Below, in pieces: positions 49,137 through 61,041 of a stretch of 64,000 nucleotides of DNA. Each line of letters opens with the position of its first letter. The stretch's first letter is position 1. A program made the translations under genes and the position numbers. This stretch comes from Sesamum alatum (taxonomy: Eukaryota > Streptophyta > Magnoliopsida > Lamiales > Pedaliaceae): positions 14,373,264 to 14,437,263 of the forward strand of contig JACGWO010000005.1 of NCBI GenBank assembly GCA_034509735.1. The letters run 5' to 3'. The notes beneath the pieces are model-generated. The model saw only the letters and a program-made list of their open reading frames with translations. It did no database searches and had not been told where the DNA came from.

Positions 49137-52100
49137 GCCCCCCTTCAAGGTGGGCTTGGGGAAATTGAACCATGCCCAACTTGGAAAGAGAAGATGCAAA
49201 CACAGGACCAGGTAGGAGCTTAGTGAACATGTCTGCAAGCTAAAGCTTGCTTGAAATGTGAGAAGGTAGCATGAAACAAACCTTGAACTTCTCCGACACC
49301 AAGTGGCAGTCAATCTCCAAGTGTTTGGTGTGCTCATGGAAGACGGGGTTGGCGATGATGTGAACAACAACCTGATTGTCACAGAAAAGAGGAACAAGAG
49401 TAGGAATGGAAATGTGAAGATCCTACAAAAGATATGAGATCCATTGAAGCTCACAAACAGTGGTGTTGATGCTCCAGTACTCAGCCTCAGCAGTGGAACG
49501 GGGCGACAGTCATCTGCTTTCTTAGTTTTCAAGGAGATTAAGGACTTCCCGAGGACAACTGGCCCAATCCGGATCACAATACGCAATGATGCTAAGCGGA
49601 TTGGAAGAAGGGAAGAATATCCCTTTCTGAGAACAGCCTTTGAGGTACCTAACCAAATGTAGAGCCGCGTCCAGGTGAACCTGACAGGGATGATGGACGA
49701 ACTGACTCAACTGTTGAGCTCCATAGGAGATATCTAGTCTAGTAAACCTAAGGTTAAGGAGCCTACCCACAAACCTCCTATAAAGCTCAGATCATCCAAG
49801 ACAAGAGAGGCAGTGGCGGTGAGCTTGAGCCCCAAGGGAAGCGGAGTAGTAGCTGTTTTGCAAGAAGATAAGGCGACACTGATGATGTCCCTGATATACT
49901 TATGCTGAGTGACAGAAGTCCCAGCCTCTAATCGAGCAATTTCCAAACCAGGAAAATACTTGCTGGACCGAGGTCCTTGCTAGTGAATTCTAAGTGCAGG
50001 AAATTTTTCACCCGCTAAATTTGAAGTATGGAGGGGCTTGTGATTAAAACATCATCCACATATACCAGTAGAACCACAAGACCATCTGGAGTGTCCATAA
50101 CAAACAAACAACGATCATTGTGGGATTGAGACACACTATAGTGCAGAAGTTTCTGAGTTAACTCTTGATTCCACTGCTTAGAAGCTTGTTTCAACCTATA
50201 TAGTGATCTGATCAATTTACAAACTTTACGAGCTTGGATTAAGTTTCAGGGGCTGTCATGTAGATATCCTCATCAAGAAAACCATGGAGAAAGGCATTGT
50301 TCATGTCAACTTGATGAATGGCCCAACCATAGCCCAAAGTAATAGCGAAGAGAAGCTTTACTGTGACAGCTTTAGCCACAGGAGAAAAATGAGCAATGTA
50401 GTAGACCCCCTCCACTTGATTATAGGCTTTAGCTACTAACCATGCCTTCTATCTTTCAACGCGACCATCAGGATGCAGTTTCACCTTATACACCCATTTA
50501 CAACCTATGGCTTTGTTCCCTTTGGGCAGATCAACAACCTCCCAAGTGTTATTCCTTTCAAAGGCTTCCAATTCTTGCTGCATAGCCTATTCCCACTCCA
50601 AACACCCCTTTGCCAGCATGTAGTTTCTAGGCTCCTGAACGGTAGACAAAGCAGCCAAAAAACTTATGTGTGATGATGCAAGGTCTGAAGAAAGAATCTA
50701 AGGAGTAAAGGCTGACTGACAATGGAAGTCATTGAGCCAGGCAGGAAGTTTGAGCTGGCTTTGGGTTCTTCTAAGAGGAATAGGCTGAGATTGTGGATCG
50801 ATATTTTCAAGAACGGCAAAGGCATTTTCTGAAGAAGTTGAGGGAGCAGGAGTAGTAAGATCAGTAGATGTTGTAGTAGTAGTAGTAGGGTGATTGACGA
50901 TAGACACGGGGTTAGGTAGTGGCATGTTTTAGTAGGAGGGGGCTCAAATTCAAATGGGAACATGGCTTCATGAAACACCACATCCCTAGAAACCACTACA
51001 GTTTTATTGTCTAGATCATATAGTTTGTAAGCTTTTTGTCCCTGTACATAGCCAATGAAAATGCATCTAAAAGCTCTAGGATCAAACTTGGGTCTTTGAG
51101 GATTGATATTGGAAGCAAAGCATAGACAACCAAATGTCTTCAAATTATCATAGGAATGAGAGGTTTTGTATAGGAGTTCAAAGGGAGATTTCCAATTTGA
51201 GTAGGGAAAGGTAGCTTATTTATGATGTGAGTGGCTGTGAGGATAGACTCTACCCAGAAGTGTCTAGGTAAATGAGATTGGAACATCAATGCTCTAGAAA
51301 TTTGCAATAGGTGTCTATGTTTTCTTTCTACAACACCATTTTGTTTTGGTGTGTAGACACAACTTTTTAGGTGTATAATGCCATGTTTCTAAAACAATTC
51401 TCGATAGGAAGAGCCCAAGAATTCAGAGCCATTATCAATATGAATGGTTTTGATTTTGGTATTGAATTGAGTCATGATTTAAGAATGGAAGGATGTCAAT
51501 ATTTGAGTGGTTTGTGACTTGTGGTGCATTAGGAAGGTCCAAGTGACCCTTGAATAATCATCAACTATGGTTAAGAAATATGGACATCCTGATAAAGATG
51601 GTTGTCTATATAGCCCCCATGTCCACATGTATTAGATCAAAGGGGTTATGAGTGTTGGATTGGCTGTGGGGAAAGGGTGTTCTTGTTTGCTTGGCTAGAG
51701 GACACACCAAACATATATGATCTTTATTGCTACAGTCAATACAGGGATATGGCTGAGTACAAGAGGGTTGGTGTGGCCAAGTCTTCTATGCCATAACCAA
51801 TACAATTTCAAAAATGAAATTTTTTTAGATACATCAATAGTGTTGCTAAATTCAATAGATAAGCTAACAGGGAAAGTAAAGGAACTATTGTTCAAGTAAT
51901 ACAACCTCCCTACTTGTCTTCGTATAGCCAAGATACGCCTAGTCTTCAAGTCCTACAATGGGCATATTGAGGTAAGAAATGAGAAAGTAATAGGGATAGA
52001 CTTACAAAGTTTACACACTGATAACAGGTTTTGTTTGAAGTTAGGAATAAGGAGGACTTTGCTAAGAGAGAGGTAGGATGAGAGTTTGATATCACCACAT

Positions 52101-53382
52101 TTTGTGGCATGCACAATGATCTTGTAAGGAAGGTATATTTTAAGTGGATGGTCAAGGGCAACAAGGGAGTGAAACAACCTTTCATCACCACATATATAGC
52201 TTGTAGCTCCTGTGTCTACAATCCATGAGTTAGAATTCAATGCCGTAAATTCACAAGTCTGATAAGCCATACCTGCCATTTCATCTAACTGTGTGAAATG
52301 CACCTTCACTAGATCTGGAGGTCCTTTGTTTTGTACCATTCTCAAAGTTTCCAGCTAGTCTGCCATCAAGTCATTCCCAGCTCCACCCTTAGTTAATCTC
52401 TCTATTTGTTTCAGTGGCACTGTCAGCTGCGCATAAGCTCTACCTCCTCCTCCCTTCCTCTTATCCTTCAACTCTTTATACCAATCTGGAATACCATGCA
52501 ATTTAAAACAAGTGTCCTTCTCATGCCCAGGCTTTCCACAGTGCTCACAGTGCATGTTTCTCTTGTCTTCAGGTCCCTTTCTTCTCATATAGTTCCTTAG
52601 ACATGTGCTTGCTCTTTGATCCAATGTTTTAGCATGTAGAGCGATATTCTCCTAATGGTCAACATACTCCTGATTCACCTCCTTCTGGCTTTCTACCGTC
52701 AAGACCATAGAATAGGCCTTGTCCATGCGAAAGTGGTTCCAACACCAAAATTTGAATTCTTATGGTGTAAAAGTAATCATTCAGTCCCATAAGGAACTGA
52801 ATTAGTTGTGTAGTGTCCATATGATCCGTCTTCTTCTTATTACATCCACACGTGCAATTACCACATGTGCACATATCTGGTGGCATCAAACAGATTAACT
52901 CGTCCCATAGCTATTTCAATCGAGTGAAGTAGGTTGTCAGAGATGAGTTTCCTTGAGTAGTGCTGTTGATTTCTCTCTGGACTTTTGGACAGTAACTTAC
53001 CATCACAATCACCATCTCGTCTCCAACTCTACCTACAGTGACCGGGCTAAAGTAGCATAAAGATATGCATTCACAATATATTTGAAAATAGTGTGAAGGA
53101 TCCATGTTCTCACTATCAAATCAGTGATCCGCCATTGATGAAGCTCCACAGAGCCATCAACTAGTTTTAGACATGTTCCATCAATGAAACCGATCTTGTC
53201 TCTGGCTTCGAGAGCTATCCGCACGGATCCGCTCCATGCTAGCCAACTGCTGATGTTCAGTGGAGCAAAAATATAACCATGCTTGATTGCTCTATAGCCT
53301 GGACTCAAATATTCGTGATCTCTCCTCCAACTCCAACGCCAGTCGTCTGACTGTCAGGAGCTCCGCTCAAAGAGCTCGCCAT
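49137..53382 (-). pseudogene. gag-pol of the old minus-strand Copia (degenerate)
   Basis: gag starts at an ATG at 53382-53380 (MASSLSGAPDSQ) and soon meets a stop. The gag_3-like domain follows (APLNISSWLAWSGSVRIALEA, then WILHTIF). A CCHC knuckle (CEHCGKPGHEKDTC, about 52510-52555), protease (WIVDTGATSYIC, about 52205-52240), pre-integrase (LWHRRLGH, near 51780), integrase remnants, the post-integrase segment (MKTFGCLCFA at 51143), RT (SLYRLKQASKQWNQEL; YVDD near 50052-50066) and RNase H (IAYCDPDWASCP, near 49560) follow in order. Stops and frameshifts are many. The lineage differs from the 2-kb-LTR family. Confidence 0.85.
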
Positions 53383-53455
53383 CTTCGATGCTCTATCGCT
53401 TACTCAAAATGTTGCTCAGTATATAGAGACCATCATACTGATGGCTCTGATACCA

Positions 53456-53777
53456 TGTTCTGATAAGAGGAATCCATATTTAGGGAAAAGCACAGAAGAA
53501 TGCTCTCTGTATGTTTGTTATTATGGTGAAGAGGAGAAAGAACTCCTTTAGATAGAGTACATGAAGGTGGGAAGAAAAAATATCTCCTAACTAACTAACC
53601 ACCACTAACCACTAACTACCTACCAACTAACATGCCACATTAGTTAGAGCCACATGGAAAAGCTACTAATAGAAATGTATATACTACTAACGAAAATGTA
53701 AAGACGAAAACACGAGTTATGTACAAAGATCTCAACAGATTGCTGCACTTGTGCTTGAAGTTGCTCGTCTCACAACA
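53456..53777 (-). repeat. 5' LTR of the old minus-strand Copia
   Basis: Pairs with 48806-49136. Starts (minus) TGTTGTGAGACGAGC and ends at the primer-binding site. A CT dinucleotide run (about 53784-53811) lies just outside. Confidence 0.85.
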
Positions 53778-53781
53778 AAAG

Positions 53782-53815
<34 letters not shown>

Positions 53816-53830
53816 TTGAGAATTCCTAAA

Positions 53831-54688
53831 CATGATTCAAAATATTAACCGATATTTAATGATATCGACCAATACATATCTGGATCGGTCGGCGCCGATC
53901 CAAGAAAATTGGACGATACCTCATATTATCCGAGAATGCTTCGAATCACTGATAATATTCGATATCATTCGATATTATCGGCGATACAATGATAATATCG
54001 GCCGTATCCGATAATATCACCGATAATATGCAATGATATTGGTGATATTATGACCGAGACATTTTAGCAGGTAAAGAATGATTTTCTCAATCAATGAATT
54101 CTTCTTCACTTTGTAGATGTTTTATGTAATTAGCTTTTTCAACTTCTGCTCTGTGTTGTGCTGAAAATAAACAACTTCTGTTGTAAGTTTACTTGTGGCT
54201 ATTTTCTGAAATACATCTATCTTATTTAAATACCTTATTGATAATGATGTTTTAATGTTGGGTTTCTTTGAGGTACAAAGATATAGTTTCATATTAGGCA
54301 AATTTATTGCACCTCATCTCTCTGGTTATGGAGAAGTAGAGTTACTATATTGGAACTTCCCTTTTCATCTTTCATGATATTGGTTTGCATTAGTGATAGC
54401 ATGAATTTGTTTTGCATTGCTTCCCTATTATGGCATAAATGAACTTTAGTCAAAACCCTTTATCTGGCTCATTTGCTACCTTTCAAAATGAGCAGGCACC
54501 TTTGCAAAACATACTTGTGGAATTTGTAGTGCTTTATTGTTTTTATAATTTTACTATTTTTTTTTTGAAATTTTTAAGCATTGTATAACATACTTGCTTC
54601 GTATTGTCCGATAATATCTCGATACACCACCGCCGATGTAGAACAATATCCGCCGATATTATCGCCGATACCGCAACTTTGAACCATG
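53831..54688. repeat. hAT-like MITE with GATATTATCGGC repeats
   Basis: 858 bp, flanked by perfect 8-bp direct repeats TTCCTAAA (53823-53830 and 54689-54696). Ends are inverted: CATGATTCAAA at the left, TTTGAACCATG at the right. Both subterminal regions carry many variants of GATATTATCGGCGATA, likely former transposase-binding sites. The central part is AT-rich and non-coding. The 8-bp duplication points to hAT. Confidence 0.75.
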
Positions 54689-54696
54689 TTCCTAAA

Positions 54697-54878
54697 GTTA
54701 CAAAATTACAAAAACATTCCCTATGCTTTGTAAAATTATGGGTACACCCTCTAAAGGGGTGTTAGTGTAATGTAGCTCATGAAGTATATAAAATTTCGCC
54801 ATTGAATAGAGAGTGTGCTTCTAATTATAACTAGGAAGTATGGAGTGCGTTGCGCGTCTATAAATATATTGTTAAAGG

Positions 54879-54913
<35 letters not shown>

Positions 54914-55216
54914 TTTATGATGAGCTATAAAAAAGAATTAAGTTCATAGTAATGTTTATGTTTTTGTCATTAAAACATTAGTATATTACAATTATATATT
55001 TTCAAACAAGTGACAATACGTGTTTTAATTGATAAGAAAACTATTTAATTATATTATTTTTACGTCACTTTCTAGCTTTAATTGGTACTATTTAATTATA
55101 GTATTTGTAATTGCACGTTGTTATTATTATTTTATCTCCAATATATTATGATAAAAATCAAACGTACATAAAAGTGTAATCTCAAATTAATTTTCTACTA
55201 CTAATATTAAAATAAA
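54697..55216. other. AT-rich DNA; possible Helitron 3' end on the minus strand
   Basis: No gene. Near 54830-54867, CTAG after an A, followed by GAGTGCGTTGCGCGTC, could be a decayed minus-strand Helitron terminus and hairpin; no matching start was found. A TA microsatellite lies at about 54883-54909. Confidence 0.3.
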
Positions 55217-56275
55217 GGGTTAATTACACTTACACCTCCTTTGAAAATGTAAAATTACACAAAAGAAGTTTTAAAAATTACACTTACACCCTCTACAGAA
55301 ATTTTTCATTTACGTCTGACCCCCTTCCGTTAGAGTTTGGAGGGAAAATATTTCCATCAGCAAAAACAATTACATAAATTTTTAAATTTGTCCCCCTTAT
55401 GGATGTATGCATGCAGTCCGGGAACACTTTGGGGTGAACACCCATCCAAACAAGTAGGGTCAATAGTTCAGCATTTAGGACGCAACATTTCGCAATAAAA
55501 AAATCTTTAACCCAACAAGGGCTCTCCGAACAAAGCTAGATAGTCTCCTATCACTAGGCTCACCAACCAACCTGGACTTATTATTTATTTATTATTATTC
55601 CTGCCGAATATCAAAACAAACCATAAGGGCTGTTTCCAGGCATGAGTTCCCCTATACATGAGCGCTCTTGGGTGGAGTGGGCCATCAGTCGCCAGGTCTT
55701 TAAGTGCCCGTCGTACCACGTGGTTGGTGCACTCTCATAATCATCCATGGAGCTCATGGATCGAGCGTCAAAAGAAGGACCTTGCCTTGGTCCGACATCC
55801 GAACGGGAAAGGAACCTTTCGTGTGTTCATCAAGTGACAAAGCAAGAGGACAAGAGGCAAGTTGACTGTCCTTCAAAAGAGAGAGGGGATGCCTCCAATT
55901 AGACCAAAAGGTCTATCATCACAGCAAGCAGCATAACTGGTAGAGACCACATCAGAAAACAGATACTTCAACTAGTCCCGTGTTCTTCAAATGGATCTCT
56001 TAGTTGCCAAAAGGTGGGTGAGCAAGAGTTGTCACGATATCAAAGAGAAACAGATAAATGGCTCTATTTAATATTCTTATATATATTTTTGTACTTATAA
56101 GGGGATAAATGTAATGTAAATACAGAGAGTGAGGTTAACATTATTATATTTTTTCCTTTCTACATATAAAATTATTAGATGGTGATGTTAATTGAGGGGT
56201 AAAACCAAAACTTTATGTAATTTTTTTGCTAACGTTAGTATTTTTCGTCAAAATCCTTACAAAAGGGGGTCTCAT
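55217..56275. repeat. MITE (copy 3 of the GGGTTAATTACACTT family), interrupted and truncated
   Basis: The left arm starts GGGTTAATTACACTTACACC, as in copies at 31345 and 58310. The interior is interrupted at about 55401-56067 by unrelated, GC-richer DNA. The right arm is present only in part and lacks the terminal GTGTAATTAACCC. Confidence 0.6.
55401..56067. other. Insert of non-repeat, GC-richer DNA, possibly of mitochondrial origin
   Basis: About 670 bp with roughly balanced base composition, unlike the AT-rich surroundings, inserted in a MITE. It shows no ORF, terminal repeat or TE signature. The texture (for example GAGTGGGCCATCAGTCGCC near 55675) resembles plant mitochondrial non-coding DNA. 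That origin is a guess from style. Confidence 0.35.
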
Positions 56276-57699
56276 ATTAAAATTTAAATGAACCAAAATT
56301 GACCAATCATATTTATTACTATTCTTATTTTGTTTTATTTTGTCGTATTTATGTAATCACCATAAATTTATCCAAGGTCTTTTGAGATTCAATTTAACTG
56401 ATTTTCTTATAACTAAAGTAACTAATTAATAACTATTAAGCTAAAACCTCTGCAAAAGAACATATTTAATTGCACAGATATGTTATTAATAACAATACTA
56501 GAGTTCCATTTAATAGCAAAATATTCACCTAGTGTATGTTTATTTTAATCAAATATGATAGATTAACTTAGAAATTTCCTTTCAAAAAATATATTATTTG
56601 GCATAGTTGAAAAAGTTAATAAAGAAAAATTTTACAATTGATTCCTTAAAAATATATTACACTAGCTACAATAGGAAAATACACGTTTGAAGTTTTATGC
56701 AATTATAAATTAACAAAACAAACACAATGAACTTATAAAGGTTTGGTTTCGTTTACATTTTTAAGTAAATCTTGTATGAAGAAATAACTTTTAATTACTA
56801 TTCAATAGCATTTCATATATATAGATAAACTTAAAATTTAAAAAAGAAATTTCGAACAATCTTTCCAAATCAACAATCCAAATCAAATTGTCTGTCAAGT
56901 AAATTTATAATTTTGAAATTAAGACTAATTTTCTACAAAATTGTTCATAAATAATATATGAAAGTGTGGATCAACCCAAAAAATATGTGCGGTAGAAGCG
57001 TAAATAAAAGGAAAAATGGAAATACAATGTGATATTGTTCCGGATCAAATGATGTACCCTTGATTTTCCCAAGCGTTCGGTGTATAACATGCATAATTAA
57101 AACAAGAATATTATGTAGGCCATAGAATCGAAAAGAAAAACAAGATGCACAATATGTAAATTGAGACTTACCCTTGTAGTCTTCTTTTCACGGCGTCAAT
57201 TGTTGTCCTTTCTCTGGATTTTTCACCCTAATATTTCTACCAAGAAATCCTCTGAGATGTCCACTTGCACAATTTGAAATCCTCTAAAATTAAGTCAACC
57301 ACTTGAAATTATAGTAAAAAAAAACTACTTTTATTAAGCAAAATTCTTGCACAATTTCTAAAGAACTATGGGCCAAAAGAAAAAGATATTGCAATTTCGA
57401 ACATATGCGAAAGAATTTCTATCTACTTGGATTTCGGATTTATATATAATTAGTTATATCTTCTCTAATAGCATAATTGATTAGTTGCTTTCTAAAAAGA
57501 CGAGTACTACAAAAAAATTGCATTTTAAATCTTAAGATTTTTTAAAAGAGTTTGGATATTACTACACAATCGGAAGAATCTATTTTTTCAAAAACTTTTC
57601 ATAAAAAAAATAAAATTGAACGTCGATATATCTCAATAATTGCACAAAAATAATTGACTTAGTAGCACAATAACAAATAAAATTCAGGTGATATACAAA
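56276..57699. other. AT-rich DNA containing a decayed Copia LTR fragment (about 56960-57300)
   Basis: No gene. About 56960-57300 resembles the left end of the 37334-39326 LTR: a GTGTGGATCAACCC start, GTTCGGTGTATAACATG, then ATGTAGGCCATAGAATCG and a CCTTGTAGTCTTC segment, in the same orientation. It is a related, much older LTR fragment or solo LTR. The rest shows nothing recognisable. Confidence 0.5.
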
Positions 57700-58943
57700 A
57701 ATATAATAGAATCAACATGCGAAACTCACAAATTTTGCTATGAAACTATATATTCTTTAAGTACATTCATAAAAAATTTTATAAATTGCGATTATTATAA
57801 GCCATATACTAATAATTGTATTAGTACTTAAACAAATAATTATTACTAATTATATTTTTAGAAATAGTTAAAAGTTTTAAACATTTATAACTTTTATAAC
57901 TATTTTTTGGAAGAAAAATGTTAATTGTTCACAAACAACGAGTGGGCACCTTATTAGTATATTATAAAAGTATAAATGGCTCCAAATGTTTCTTGTATTT
58001 ATTAGACTACTTATTATAATTTTTATTAATAACTAATGCGTTTACAATGGGTATAACATTTCTAGCTAGTATTTATTAATAGGTTATTTGATAAGTTATA
58101 AGCAGAAACACAGTAATTATTGATAAAGTTTTACACCTATTAAACTTTAAATGAATGTCTACTTAATCAATATTTTGATGACTCCTCTTTTATAATGTTT
58201 TATTTTGCAATATGTATATTAGCTACTATAATCAAATTTCCCCCAAAATTTTTTAAAACTCAAATAATTTGATCTTATTAGAAGTTGAGTAACTAATTAA
58301 TAATTATTAGGGTTAATTACACTTAGATCCCTGTTAAAAATGTGAAAGTACACTTTCCCTAAAGACGTTTTAAAACTACACTTACACCCTCGACGAAAGG
58401 GTTTAGATGAAAAATGCTAACGTCACCCAAAATATTACATAATTTTTTAATTCTATCCCTCATTTAATATTCTCCTGTAATATTTCTATCAAATGACTAT
58501 AATTTGGGAGCAATATTTTATTAGAATTATATTTTTTTTGACTTTATATATGTTACATTTACTACCTTATAAGTATAAAACTATTATAGCCGAATTGTGA
58601 ATGCGGGTTAAATTAAAATTTTGTATTTTTTTGCTAAAGTAAGCAATTTTTGTTCAAACACTAACAGAAGGAGTTCAGGTGTAAATAGTGAATTTTCAGA
58701 GAGGTGTAAGTGTAATTTTTATACTTTTTTGGAAGAAAGTGTAATTTTATACTTTTAGATGGGGTCAAGTGTAATTAATGCTATTATTTCGTACAAGAGG
58801 GAAGTCCAACTTTATTTGTAGCACAATCCAAACTAACAATGAGTACTGAGATAGCACAAGAACAAGAACAAGATAAGGGCATCCTAATAATATAGGTTTC
58901 AAGAATCAATTCCTAAAACTTGCAAAGAACAACTCAAGGTGTG
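57700..58943. repeat. Second copy of the NLR 3'-flanking region
   Basis: Matches the DNA downstream of the NLR pseudogene (29930-29955 and 31218-32010), including AGAATCAACATG, the MITE at the same site, the CAAACTAACAATGAGTACTGA segment near 58825 and the AACTTGCAAAGAACAACTCAAGG segment. It stops at 58943, just before NLR coding would begin, where CACTA sequence starts. It probably marks a lost second NLR copy. Confidence 0.6.
58310..58781. repeat. MITE copy 2 of the GGGTTAATTACACTT family
   Basis: Same element and same insertion site as 31345-31856 (left flank TAATTATTA at 58301-58309), so it was present before the flank was duplicated. The right terminus has decayed. Confidence 0.65.
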
Positions 58944-61041
58944 CTACTTTGACTACCACAAATGATTTCTTTGCAAACACCATCCGTACCTTATGAACAA
59001 GAAAGCCTTAACTGAACATCGGGTGGAAAGGAAGGTTGCACGACCGAGGCTGACCGAAGAGAAGATCCGCGATTGGGTGGTAGAGTGTAGTCCTGTAGTT
59101 GAAGAACCATTGACACTCCCACTAAGCTATGGTAGAGACCACAAGTGGATGAAGAAAAGCATCTTTTGAAATCTTCCATACTGGACAACACATCTAATAC
59201 GACACAACCTTGATGTCATGCACATTGAGAAGAATGTGCTTGGCAACATATTCAACACAGTGATGGACATAAAGAGGAAAACGAAGGACAATCTGAATGC
59301 ATGGAAGGACTTGAAGATCATATGTAATCGGCCGGAGCTTGAGGTGGATGAATGGAGACCAAACCCTATGCTTAAAGCGGTATATACCCTGATGAAGGAT
59401 ATGTCATTGAATACATTGTCTGAGGTTTCCTGATTGGTACACATCTAATGTTGCCCGTTGGATCAACATCATGGAGTTGAGGATGCACGGTATGAAGAGC
59501 CACAATTGTCATATATTTTATACAGAAATTGATCCCAGTTGCCTTTCATGAGATGCTTCCTAAGCATGTGTGGAGTGCATTGACGGAGGTGAGCTTTCTA
59601 TGCCAGGTCCTACGCTCGACCACACTGGAGTCACCAAGCTACAGGAGTTAGAAGATAGTGTCGTCGTCATCATGTGAAACTTGGGAACATATTTCCTCCA
59701 GCTTTCTTTGACTTAATGGAGCACCTAATTGTTCACCTGCCATACTAGGTTGGAGTGGGAGGGCCCGTGCAATATAGGTGGATGTACTCATTTCAGAGGT
59801 AACTACTATTAAGATATTCAGTTGTGTTTGATGTTTATAATGTCAGCAGAGCGTACGAGTCAATATAAATATTATTTTGTACAGTTCCTCCGTGATTTAA
59901 TGAAGAAGGTGAAAAACAAAGCACACGTTGAGGCGTCCATTGTCGGGGCATGTATTGTCGAAGAAATCGGGCTATTTACCTCCCACTACTTTGAGCCGCA
60001 CGTTTTTTTGGAAACAAAGCATGTCCGGTAGAAATAATGATCTCACAAGCAACATTGATAGAATACAACGGTCTATTTTCAACCACCCTGGCCAGGCCAG
60101 TGGGGCCTCAAAAAAGAATGCTTAGTGGTTTAGAACCCAACATAATCGAGACGTATGTGTTGTGCAACTGTGAAGTAGTCACGCCATATTAAGAGTAAGT
60201 ATACACATCCTTTTTAAAATCTTGATTGTGATGTGGATATTTATTTATATATAATTAACGAGATTTGCAAATAGGTCATTGTTGAATGAACTATACCAGC
60301 ACCACCATTCAGAAGACCCAATCATTGATCAACTTGTATCAACTAATTTTAAGGATTGTGTCAAATGTCGTGTAAGTTGATGACTTTTTTTATAACTAAG
60401 AATAGTCCAAACTTTCTTATAAGTCAATCGTATATGAACCGTAGGTTAATCCTGAATTGAACTACATGGACAACGAGTTCCTGAAGTGTTGGGGTCCGAG
60501 TGTAGAGGTGACGATGTTCTCGGGTTACTTTGTGAATGGTTACAATTTTCACACTACCATCCGGACTTGCACTTCATTCTGTTCAAGTGTCGTTGGATCG
60601 ATCCGGTAAGAGGTATGAAGGTACACCCTCGTTATCACCTTGTTGATGTTAATTTCACAAAGGTGTGCCAAAAAGATTAACAATTCATACTGGCATAATA
60701 AACAATACAAGTTTAATACACAGAGTATCTGAGCATAAAGAAAGACAAGCGGATTGGATGGTTGTTTGCAAAACTAAGGTTCGAAGAGTAGTTGATGACT
60801 CTCGATGAACTGATGTCGCATATCAGCCTGAGAAAGTTATACTTGTTCCAGAAGTTGCTACAGACAATGAGATGTACGACTTGCATGATCAAACTGGTAT
60901 ATAACTAGTCGTTGATCTTTCAGTGTCACTTCAACAGGGAGCAGGAACATCCCGTTCGTCTAATGGTCAAACAAATATTGAAGAGGACGAGGATGACAAA
61001 GATAGCTTCGATAACTACGAGACTGAAGAAGAAGACGTTTG
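58944..61041 (+). pseudogene. CACTA (En/Spm) transposase TnpD, C-terminal half
   Basis: Starts at codons for YFDYH, continues with NKKALTEHRVERKVARPRLT in a broken frame, then LDVMHIEKNVLGNIFNTVMD (from about 59210), a DUF4218-like region (IFPPAFFDLMEHLIVHLPY near 59685; GGPVQYRWMYSFQR; KKVKNKAHVEASIV), the FKCRWIDPVRGMKVHPRYH motif near 60590, and an acidic tail ending at a TGA at 61039-61041. Stops and frameshifts are frequent. Introns may explain some of the breaks (for example near 60195-60270 and 60370-60450). It begins where the N-terminal half at 27686-29160 ends. Confidence 0.82.

Larger units (their letters stand above)
48806..53777 (-). mobile_element. Old Ty1/copia LTR retrotransposon next to the NLR N-terminus
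   Basis: LTRs at 48806-49136 (3') and 53456-53777 (5'), about 325 bp, with visible divergence. The primer-binding site complement (GCTCTGATACCA) ends at 53455; a purine tract (GAAGGGGGGC, minus) borders the 3' LTR at 49137-49146. gag-pol between them is in Copia order. I could not define a clean target duplication (ACAAG at the left, AAAGC at the right), so a boundary may have decayed. Confidence 0.85.

Noticed and set aside
57500..57530. TACTACAAAAAAATT as a possible CACTA terminus
   Set aside because: The first base does not fit CACTA, no subterminal repeats follow, and it lies in generic A-rich DNA.
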